A DNA stretch of 8,286 bases. Origin: Candidatus Proteinoplasmatales archaeon SG8-5 (GTDB lineage: Archaea; Thermoplasmatota; Thermoplasmata; SG8-5). Made by a program: the position numbers and the translations under genes. The number at the start of each line of letters is the position of its first letter. The stretch's first letter is position 1. Shown here in pieces: positions 1-5,972 of this stretch. Location: assembly GCA_001595885.1 (NCBI GenBank), contig LSSH01000010.1, positions 1-8,286 of the forward strand. The letters are read 5' to 3'. The notes beneath the pieces are model-generated. The model was not told the DNA's origin. It ran no database searches and saw nothing but the letters and a program-made list of their open reading frames with translations.

Positions 1-1
1 A

Positions 2-292
2 CCGGCCCCTGTTGCAGCGCCGCCCGCTGCAGCTCCTGCACCAGCTCCTGCGGCAGCAGCACCGGCAGTAGCACCGGTTGCCGCTCCGGCCCCGAAGAAG
101 AAGTGCCCGTCCTGTGGCATGGAGGTCGGGGTTGACGAGAAGGTCTGCCCCATCTGTAACTACAACTTCGAGAAACCCCCGGAGGAGAGACCACCGGCTG
201 GACCTCCCGCTGAGCAAGCAGCCGCACCGGTCAAGCGCGTGGTCAGGAAGCCGGTGAAGAAGGTCGTGCGCAAGCCTGTCAGAGAGGATTGA
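2..292 (+). CDS. Zinc-ribbon protein with Ala/Pro-rich linker and basic tail (C-terminal part; 5' end outside window)
   Basis: The reading frame is open from the window edge to a TGA at 290-292, giving 96 visible residues. Residues 1-31 are almost entirely Ala, Pro and Val, a flexible low-complexity linker. Residues 35-52 form a zinc ribbon, C35-x2-C38-x10-C49-x2-C52, followed by NYNFE. Residues 60-75 are again Pro/Ala rich. The last 20 residues are strongly basic and hold a short tandem repeat (VVRKPVKK then VVRKPVRE). Short CxxC-x10-CxxC ribbons of this kind are common at the ends of archaeal proteins as structural zinc sites or nucleic-acid/protein contacts. The basic tail would fit contact with nucleic acid or acidic lipid, but that is inference. 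The N-terminal domain that would define the function is not visible. The gene is convergent with the pilus operon and is followed by a strong hairpin. The frame and zinc site are secure; the function is unknown. Confidence 0.8.
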   Translation, partial: PAPVAAPPAAAPAPAPAAAAPAVAPVAAPAPKKKCPSCGMEVGVDEKVCPICNYNFEKPPEERPPAGPPAEQAAAPVKRVVRKPVKKVVRKPVRED

Positions 293-303
293 ACGACAAC
301 ACG

Positions 304-349
304 AAAATGGGGGGCAACCCCCACTCTTTCCCTTTTCTGTTTTCTTCTT
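304..349. terminator. Hairpin terminator, probably bidirectional
   Basis: A perfect 6-bp stem (TGGGGG at 308-313, CCCCCA at 318-323) closes a GCAA loop, a stable GNRA tetraloop on the + strand. It is followed on the + strand by a pyrimidine/T-rich run at 325-349, typical of archaeal termination, and starts 15 nt after the stop of the zinc-ribbon gene. Read on the minus strand the same stem is followed directly by TTTTCGTGTTGTC, so it can also end the pilus operon, whose last stop lies about 125 nt upstream. A weaker inverted repeat (ctgag-atg-ctcag, 418-430) closer to that stop has no T tract. Nothing else was seen in the 293-448 gap. Confidence 0.65.
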
Positions 350-448
350 GAGTTGGAAGTATTACCGAGTAGAACCCGAATGAGCGACCGTGTCATTAGA
401 ATACGTACTTACGGGTACTGAGATGCTCAGGAGAATACCAACCGGTCA

Positions 449-2173
449 TTATTCAGCCGGGGCTTGCTGGGATTCCTCTATCTCCTTCATGACCTTGTCC
501 GGGTCCTTGTAATAGGCCGACACATACTTGGCGACGTCCTTGTAGGCGACGCCGGGTATGCTTCCCAGGTAGGCAAGGAGAACGGTCCTCCTCTTGACCT
601 CCCTCATCATCTCCCTCTGGGACTTGTTCTTGGCCATGGCAATCTGTTCGTACACGTAGCTATGGCCGCTGTAATTGAAGGTGTCGTCGGCCGGGTTCCA
701 GGTGTACACTGAGTTCGTTATCAGTTCATTGGTCTCGGGGTCGATGCCGACGATCTCTGTCAGCGATTTCACCCGCCTGGTCATCTGGGTGCCGACCTTG
801 ACCTGGGCCTGCATGAGCACCAGGTTGAGCGCGCCGATCAGCGCCCTCGGAACCTCGATGGGCGGCTGCTCCATCCTGTGGACCATCGCCTGCACGTTCT
901 CCGCGTGGAAGGTCGTGTAGGCGCTCTTGCCCGTGGCCATGGCCTGGAAAACGACGTAGGCCTCCGAACCTCTGACCTCACCGACCATCATGTACTGGGG
1001 CCTCTGCCTCAGCGCCGCGGTGAGCAGCTCGAACATGTCAACCTCACCCGCGGCCTTGCCGCTCGCATCGGTACCTCCAAAGCCCGAACGGGTTAGCAGC
1101 GGGACCCAGTTCTCGTGGGGAAGGTTGAGCTCTCTCGTGTCCTCGATGCTGACGATCTTCATCTGCGGCGGAATGAAAAGCAGTATTGCGTTAAGCGTGG
1201 TGGTCTTGCCGCTCGCAGTGCCGCCGCACACCAGCATTGATTTTCCGTTCTCGATGCACATCCAGAGGTATGCCATCATGTCCAGTGACATGGTCTTGAA
1301 CCTGATTAGGTCAAGGGGCGTGAACGGATTCTCCCTGAAACGCCTGACGGTGAAGGACGAGCCGCGCTTGGTCACGTGTGTGCCCAGGGTGGCCTGGAGA
1401 CGCGAGCCGTCCGGGATGGTCGCGTCAAGCATTGGCTCTGCCACCGAGATGTGCTTGCCGCAACGTTGAGCCAGCCAGACAACGAAGCTGTCCAGCTCCT
1501 TATCGCTCGTGAACCTGAGATTGGATTGGATAGAATCATACTTTCTATGATATATATAGAAGGGAACGTTGACACCGTCGCACGAAAGGTCCTCGACCAT
1601 GGGGTCTATCATGGGCACGTCGATGGCACCGTATCTTGTGAAATCCCTCAATATGAAATAGACCACGCGCTCCTTCGACACGGGGTTGAGGTGGACGCCC
1701 ATATCCATCAGCAGGCTGTCCACCGCTCCCCTCAGGTACTTCTCCTTCATGTGGGGCGTGGCATCCTCGATGAACTCCAGGGAATCAACCATGACCTCCT
1801 TAAGGACCTCGAGCACGTCCTCCTCCTCCTCGCTGAGCGACGGTTCGATGACCTCGTAAAGGTATTCGTTTTGTATGTTATCGTAGTTGATCCTGACATA
1901 GGAATATCCGTCGATCACAGGATTTATCTCGATCTCCTGGACGTGCTTGTCGAAGATCTTCGGGATGGTGGTGATGCCCTTGATGGCCTTCTTCTCGTCC
2001 GTATGGGCGCCCTTCGGCGGGATGACCTTTACAGTCTTCTTGCCGGAAAGCGCACTCATGTAGGATTTCTTCAGCTTACCGAGGGTCCCTGGCCCCTTCT
2101 TCTTGCTGGGGTCGAAATCGACTTCCTCCTCCGGCGCCTCTGCCTCCTTTTCCTCAGCCACTGCTTCAGCCAA
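449..2173 (-). CDS. Archaeal type IV pilus/FlaI-family secretion ATPase B (GspE/VirB11-like)
   Basis: This is a cytoplasmic hexameric-type ATPase expected to power filament assembly at the TadC platform. It has 574 residues, a usual size for the archaeal family with an N-terminal domain. The first 28 residues are acidic then lysine-rich. The N-terminal domain spans about 70-240. The linker motif is canonical (LDATIPDGSRLQATL 249-263; RGSSFTVRRF 270-279). The ATPase core has Walker A GGTASGKT 317-324, Asp box EDTRE 344-348, Walker B MMVGEVRG 395-402 with catalytic E399, and His box around H423. The His box is odd: the usual TGH dyad reads TGK (K416). Over Walker A to LPHENW, 31 of 40 residues match ATPase A, so the two are paralogues. 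The start is TTG, chosen because a full AGGAGG lies 7 nt upstream. It is the last gene of the operon, 11 nt after platform protein B. The family is certain; extension versus retraction cannot be told from sequence. Confidence 0.93.
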   Translation of the reverse strand: MAEAVAEEKEAEAPEEEVDFDPSKKKGPGTLGKLKKSYMSALSGKKTVKVIPPKGAHTDEKKAIKGITTIPKIFDKHVQEIEINPVIDGYSYVRINYDNIQNEYLYEVIEPSLSEEEEDVLEVLKEVMVDSLEFIEDATPHMKEKYLRGAVDSLLMDMGVHLNPVSKERVVYFILRDFTRYGAIDVPMIDPMVEDLSCDGVNVPFYIYHRKYDSIQSNLRFTSDKELDSFVVWLAQRCGKHISVAEPMLDATIPDGSRLQATLGTHVTKRGSSFTVRRFRENPFTPLDLIRFKTMSLDMMAYLWMCIENGKSMLVCGGTASGKTTTLNAILLFIPPQMKIVSIEDTRELNLPHENWVPLLTRSGFGGTDASGKAAGEVDMFELLTAALRQRPQYMMVGEVRGSEAYVVFQAMATGKSAYTTFHAENVQAMVHRMEQPPIEVPRALIGALNLVLMQAQVKVGTQMTRRVKSLTEIVGIDPETNELITNSVYTWNPADDTFNYSGHSYVYEQIAMAKNKSQREMMREVKRRTVLLAYLGSIPGVAYKDVAKYVSAYYKDPDKVMKEIEESQQAPAE

Positions 2174-2180
2174 AGCCTTT

Positions 2181-2186
2181 CCTCCT
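2181..2186 (-). promoter_or_regulatory. Shine-Dalgarno of ATPase B, overlapping the upstream stop codon
   Basis: The minus strand reads AGGAGG 7 nt before the TTG at 2171-2173, and this fixes the non-ATG start. The upstream gene's stop codon TAG (2185-2187) shares its last two bases with this site (TAGGAGG). Ribosomes finishing platform protein B therefore end on the binding site for ATPase B, an arrangement suited to translational coupling. Confidence 0.75.
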
Positions 2187-3258
2187 ATATGAGTATCAAT
2201 ATCAAGAAACCTAACATCAACATGATGAAACTGTGTCTAAGACCGCCCGCTATGCTTCCGTTCTGCAGGACACCGGCCATGACCCCGTCGCCGAGAGCGT
2301 GGATCATCGATGCCAGGAAGAAGGCGATCTCGATGTTCGGGATGGCGGTCACGTCAAGTGACGCGCCCGAAATCTCACCGGATATGCCCGCCTCGGCCTG
2401 CGCCTGGGCAACGTTGGTTCCCGCAATCCTGATCTTCGGCAGGAAGGTCACGTTAAGGATGATTATGGTCACCAGGAACACGAAGAACGCGATGTAGATG
2501 ACGGCCAGGTAGGTGCTCATCGCGATCTCCCTCTCCTGCTGCATGAGCTGCGCCTCCTTGGTGTCGTGCGCAACCATCGTGAGAACATCGGCAACACTTC
2601 CGCCGGCGTCGCTCGACTTGATCACGATGGTGACCACCCTGTGCGTGAGGGGTGTGTTTACCCTGTCGGCGAACAGGCGGAGCGAATCGGTTGCGGGTAC
2701 GCCCCATTCTATCTGTGCGGCCATCTTTTTGATCTCAGGGGTCAGCTTCCCGTATCTGCCTGACGAGGCGACCACAATGGCGTCGGCGAGGGTCATACCG
2801 AACCTGCCTGCCTCGGCCACGTCCCTAAGGAACTCCGGAAGCCTCCTCTCGATGGCTGCGATGTCCTTCTGTTTCTTGGTCTTGTAGAAAGCTATCGGTC
2901 CGATGAGAATGGCTATGCCCAGGAACAGGAAATTTAGAAACCGTTTAGTGGGACTTTCGCCTTGGTCGGGGATCCCGTCGCCGTTGCTGTCGTGGCCCGG
3001 GAAGACGTCCCCCGAGTCTATGATACCGTTCTCGTTGGTGTCGATGCCCACCTCCTGGGGTCGTTGGATGCGGCCGTCCTCGTTGAGGTCGGTCGTCGGC
3101 AGGGCCTTCAACGACCAGTCGACCTGGTTCGTCCAGTTGAGCATTCCGAAAATGATGAAGAGGGCGAAGACAGCACCGCAGACTCCCAGTATTACCTTGG
3201 TGTAATCGCGTTTCTGCGCCATCACGACTTTCCTCAGATCGCTCTTCGATACTGCCAT
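2185..3258 (-). CDS. TadC/FlaJ-like pilus platform membrane protein B with extracytoplasmic calcium-loop insertion
   Basis: This polytopic membrane protein (357 residues) is expected to form the assembly platform with platform protein A and to contact the ATPases. Hydrophobic segments lie at about 20-42, 107-125, 248-275, 307-328 and 338-357, and the protein ends inside the last one. The T2SF/GspF-type cytoplasmic domain is about 126-247 (for example LPEFLRDVAEAGRFGMTLADA 140-160 and IKSSDAGGS 213-221). The positively charged KTKKQKD after segment two places this domain inside. Between segments one and two is a hydrophilic stretch, residues 43-106, with three DxNx[DN]G loops, predicted to face outside. 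A second outer loop (about 276-306) is rich in Ala, Gly and Ser. Compared with platform protein A, the N-terminal helix plus calcium-type loop and the fifth segment are extra. The ATG lies 4 nt after the preceding gene's TGA, which is followed in frame by TAA; the ribosome-binding site is weak (AAGGAAA), so coupling is likely. Family assignment is strong; calcium binding is inferred. Confidence 0.9.
   Translation of the reverse strand: MAVSKSDLRKVVMAQKRDYTKVILGVCGAVFALFIIFGMLNWTNQVDWSLKALPTTDLNEDGRIQRPQEVGIDTNENGIIDSGDVFPGHDSNGDGIPDQGESPTKRFLNFLFLGIAILIGPIAFYKTKKQKDIAAIERRLPEFLRDVAEAGRFGMTLADAIVVASSGRYGKLTPEIKKMAAQIEWGVPATDSLRLFADRVNTPLTHRVVTIVIKSSDAGGSVADVLTMVAHDTKEAQLMQQEREIAMSTYLAVIYIAFFVFLVTIIILNVTFLPKIRIAGTNVAQAQAEAGISGEISGASLDVTAIPNIEIAFFLASMIHALGDGVMAGVLQNGSIAGGLRHSFIMLMLGFLILILI
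2956..3090 (-). other. Region encoding three EF-hand/dockerin-like calcium-binding loops in platform protein B
   Basis: Residues 57-101 contain DLNEDGRIQRPQE (57-69), DTNENGIIDSGD (73-84) and DSNGDGIPDQGE (90-101). Loops two and three match the 12-residue calcium loop spacing exactly: acidic or Asn at 1, 3 and 5, Gly at 6, Asp at 9, and Asp or Glu at 12. Loop one has the DxNxDGxI start but its Glu falls at position 13. No EF-hand helices flank them, so they resemble the DxDxDG loops of dockerin or thrombospondin type-3 repeats more than paired EF-hands. The stretch lies between two hydrophobic helices and is predicted to be outside the cytoplasm. Confidence 0.75.
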
Positions 3259-3262
3259 GTTA

Positions 3263-4279
3263 TCATGTTTCCTTGCTTATGTCCCATATAACGAATATGA
3301 ACCCGAACTGAGAGACCGGGATCATCACGCCAATGACCAGGAACAGGATCATTGTAGTGTTCGCCGCGTTGCCGCCGATAATGGCCATGATGGCCAGGAT
3401 GACCACCAAGAAGAGCGGGAACGCCACCACGACCGTGACAAAGCTCTCTGCCAGCATGGACAGCGTCTCCATCGTGGATTTCAGTTCCAGTTTGTTCTCC
3501 TTCTCGTACTCCTCCGCCTTCATGACGAAGTACGGCTTGAGCTGACCGCCAGAAGTGGATGTAGTAACCACGCCCTGAAGGAAATCCTGCCACTTGATGG
3601 ACGGCGAGCGCTGTGCCCCCCTCTTGATCGCCGTCAGGATGTCGATGCCCAACAACTCGGTGTCGCGGGTGATCCACTCTGCCTCGTTCTTGATCTCACC
3701 GTAGACGGGCTGACGGGCCAGCTCACTGAATATCATGTCAACGGGCACGTTGGCCGAGGCCATGGCCGAGATGAAGCTCATTGAACCCGATATCCTCTTG
3801 TCAATGTCCTTTCCCCTCCTCTTCGCCGTACCGGCGGGGGAGGATTTCAATCCGAAGAACACCAATATCGGCAGCAGCACCGGCATCATTATTCCGAGCA
3901 ACAGGCCGATGAGGAACATGCCCATCAGAGACATTATAATGACAAGCATAATACCCAACACAATGGCGGCGATGGCCGTAATCAGGGCTGCCATGTACAT
4001 GTAAGCGATGTATTCCTCGGGTCGGATCTTCATATGGGCCTTGAGCAGGTTCTCCTCCAGGTCCTCATCCCTGGAACCCTTGGCCTTAACGTAGTTGCCC
4101 ATCATCCTCCAGCTGAGTTCCTGGAAGGGCGTCAGCTTGATGTAATCGGGTACAGCACCCTTCGGCAGCCGGATGAGATGGGGTCCCATGACAGTCTCTC
4201 CTCTGCGGGCCCTCTTGGTCTTGAGGTGGCTCTTCTTGGTGTCCAGCTGTTGGAACGATGTCTGGGTCTCAGGCGCCAA
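3263..4279 (-). CDS. TadC/FlaJ-like pilus platform membrane protein A
   Basis: This is the membrane platform of the filament machine and the partner of the secretion ATPases. From the chosen TTG it has 338 residues. Hydrophobic segments lie at about 90-114, 117-143, 279-301 and 308-333. The cytoplasmic T2SF domain lies between the second and third (about 145-278), with a basic stretch (TAKRRGKDIDKR) just after segment two and conserved features SANVPVDMIFSELARQPVYG (175-194) and TSTSGG (240-245). This is the standard archaeal four-helix layout, without the extra elements of platform protein B. Three starts are possible: GTG at 4288 (inside the ribosome-binding site), TTG at 4279 (GGAGGTG exactly 6 nt upstream), and ATG at 4189 (GAGGAGA about 7 nt upstream). 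The TTG is preferred because 4190-4279 keeps G/C-rich third positions and every other junction in the operon is tight; it overlaps the ATPase A stop by 11 nt. Residues before the ATG are charged and may be a short cytoplasmic extension. Confidence 0.9.
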   Translation of the reverse strand: MAPETQTSFQQLDTKKSHLKTKRARRGETVMGPHLIRLPKGAVPDYIKLTPFQELSWRMMGNYVKAKGSRDEDLEENLLKAHMKIRPEEYIAYMYMAALITAIAAIVLGIMLVIIMSLMGMFLIGLLLGIMMPVLLPILVFFGLKSSPAGTAKRRGKDIDKRISGSMSFISAMASANVPVDMIFSELARQPVYGEIKNEAEWITRDTELLGIDILTAIKRGAQRSPSIKWQDFLQGVVTTSTSGGQLKPYFVMKAEEYEKENKLELKSTMETLSMLAESFVTVVVAFPLFLVVILAIMAIIGGNAANTTMILFLVIGVMIPVSQFGFIFVIWDISKET

Positions 4280-5972
4280 CGTCAGCACCTCCTGATTCGT
4301 CCGAGTTCATCTTCAGGATGGACTCGTCAACCCATCCCATCTCGTCCCTGATCTTCTGGATGGTCTCGTCTGGTTCTTTGTAGTAACCTACAATTATAGC
4401 TGAAATATCACGATAATCGGTGATGTCCTTTTCCACCACGTACTTGATGATGTCAACGCGTCTTCGTATCTCCGAATCCATCTCCTCATGAGTCATGTTC
4501 TTCATTTCCATCAGCTGGTCCAGGATGAAGCTGTGACCCTTGTAGATGAAGTCGTCGGTGCGCTGGTCCCACTCGTAGACCGTGTTGGTGATGAGCTCAT
4601 TGGTCTCGGGCTCGAAACCGACAAGTTCCACGATCTTCGTAAGGCGCCTGACAACGCTGTCCCCAACCCTGACGTGCTTCTGGATGATCACGAAGTTGAG
4701 TGCGGTAAGAAGGATTCTCGGTATGCTGATCGGCGGGTTCTCCAGCCTGTTGACCATTGACTTGATGGAATCCGCGTGCATCGTGGAGTAGGTCGTGTGT
4801 CCGGTGGCCATCGCCTGGAACATGGTGGAGGCCTCCTTACCTCTTACCTCTCCCACGATGATGTAGTTGGGCCTCTGTCTCAGTGCCGCCCTGACGAGCT
4901 CGTACATGTCGATCTCACCCGCGGCCTTGCCGGACTTATCCTTCTCGCCGACTCCGGTCCTTGTCGCACCCGGTATCCAGTTCTCGTGCGGCAGGTTGAT
5001 CTCCCTGGTGTCCTCCATGGTGACGATCTTGGCGCCAGGCTTGATGAACAGGGCCAACGCGTTCAAGGTAGCGGTCTTCCCGCTCGCCGTCCCGCCGGCG
5101 ATGATCATTGAGTGCCCGTGCTCCACCAGCATCCAGCAATAGGCGACCATGTTGAGCGAGGCGGTTCCGTATTTCACGAGCTCCACAGGTGTGAACGGCT
5201 TCTCCTTGAACCGCCTGATGGTGAAGGACGAGCCGCGGGTTGTAACCTCCCTTGCGTAGGTGGCCTGCACTCTGTGACCCTCGAAGGTCGTCCCGTCGAG
5301 GATGGGCATTGCCACCGAGACCTGTTTAGCGCATCTCTGGCCGAGGTAGATGACAAAGCTGTTCAGATCGTCCTCGTCCTCGAAGATGACGTCGGTCTTG
5401 ATGGATTCGTACTTCTGATGATATACGAACAACGGTACCGCGGTGCCGTCGCATGAAACGTCCTCGATGAACCTGTCGTTCATCAGTGCGTCGATGGGAC
5501 CGTATCCTACGAAGTCCCTGTTAACATAATAGTAAATCTTCTCGGAAGTCGCCGGTTCCAGGCGCATCTCCCTGCTCTTGATGAAGCTCCCCACGCTCTT
5601 CTTCAGGTATTCGTGCTTGTCCTTCTTCTGCAATTTGTCGAGCTCGTATTCCAGCGTGCGCTGCAGCGAATCCTTGATGAGCTGCAGTATCTCGTCCTCC
5701 TTTTCCGACATCGGAGGCTCGATGACCTCGTAGACGAACTCGCTGTTCGCGCTGTTAAAGATGATCCTGGCATAACTGAAAGGTTCGACGATCGGATAGG
5801 TCTCGATCTCTTCGATGTTCGGATCGGCGATATCGGGTATTGGGCTGAGCGGAGAGCCTCGCCCCTCCTTCCATTTCTGTTCGAGCGCAACCTCGCCCTT
5901 CGGTACCTTTACCTTCAGGGACTTTTCTCTGGATTTCAGCATCCTGGACATCATCGATTTCTTCAAACCCAT
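4269..5972 (-). CDS. Archaeal type IV pilus/FlaI-family secretion ATPase A (GspE/VirB11-like)
   Basis: This is the first of two paralogous cytoplasmic ATPases (567 residues) that would drive filament subunit movement through the TadC platform. The first 25 residues are strongly basic. The N-terminal domain is about 50-220. The core carries Walker A GGTASGKT 293-300, Asp box EDTRE 320-324, Walker B IIVGEVRG 371-378 with catalytic E375, and a complete His box TGHTTYSTMHADS 390-402. RGSSFTIRRF (246-255) is conserved. The odd point is the arginine-bearing linker motif: the usual DATxPDGSR reads DGTTFEGHR (226-234), keeping only the final Arg and parts of the frame. All residues needed for ATP binding and hydrolysis are present, so it should be active. 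The ATG follows the pilin-like gene's TAA with no gap; the upstream G-rich stretch is only a weak ribosome-binding site, so re-initiation after the pilin-like gene is likely. The C-terminus (SDESGGADVGA) is an acidic, flexible tail whose codons carry the next gene's ribosome-binding site. Confidence 0.94.
   Translation of the reverse strand: MGLKKSMMSRMLKSREKSLKVKVPKGEVALEQKWKEGRGSPLSPIPDIADPNIEEIETYPIVEPFSYARIIFNSANSEFVYEVIEPPMSEKEDEILQLIKDSLQRTLEYELDKLQKKDKHEYLKKSVGSFIKSREMRLEPATSEKIYYYVNRDFVGYGPIDALMNDRFIEDVSCDGTAVPLFVYHQKYESIKTDVIFEDEDDLNSFVIYLGQRCAKQVSVAMPILDGTTFEGHRVQATYAREVTTRGSSFTIRRFKEKPFTPVELVKYGTASLNMVAYCWMLVEHGHSMIIAGGTASGKTATLNALALFIKPGAKIVTMEDTREINLPHENWIPGATRTGVGEKDKSGKAAGEIDMYELVRAALRQRPNYIIVGEVRGKEASTMFQAMATGHTTYSTMHADSIKSMVNRLENPPISIPRILLTALNFVIIQKHVRVGDSVVRRLTKIVELVGFEPETNELITNTVYEWDQRTDDFIYKGHSFILDQLMEMKNMTHEEMDSEIRRRVDIIKYVVEKDITDYRDISAIIVGYYKEPDETIQKIRDEMGWVDESILKMNSDESGGADVGA
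4286..4292 (-). promoter_or_regulatory. Shine-Dalgarno GGAGGTG inside the end of the ATPase A gene
   Basis: The minus strand reads GGAGGTG within the last codons of ATPase A (its GGADV residues), 6 nt before a TTG at 4277-4279. It is the best match to the archaeal anti-Shine-Dalgarno near this junction and supports the TTG start and coupled translation of platform protein A. Confidence 0.6.

Noticed and set aside
160..396. A minus-strand frame of 78 codons across the end of the zinc-ribbon gene and the gap.
   Set aside because: It overlaps a coding zinc site and the terminator, and has no recognisable domain.
418..430. Inverted repeat ctgag-atg-ctcag shortly after the ATPase B stop.
   Set aside because: The stem is only 5 bp with a 3-nt loop and no T tract; the hairpin at 308-323 is a much better terminator.
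1546..1560. TATATATA-like run that could be a TATA box.
   Set aside because: It lies inside ATPase B and encodes its FYIYHRK residues; no gene begins at a suitable distance on either strand.
1376..2497. A 373-codon open frame on the + strand opposite ATPase B and platform protein B.
   Set aside because: It is antisense to two well-recognised genes, shows no family features and spans their junction. Long antisense frames are expected in G/C-rich coding DNA.
3257..3784. A 175-codon + strand frame opposite platform protein A, rich in Asp, His and Arg.
   Set aside because: The composition is that of a shadow frame, and the minus strand encodes a clear T2SF membrane protein.
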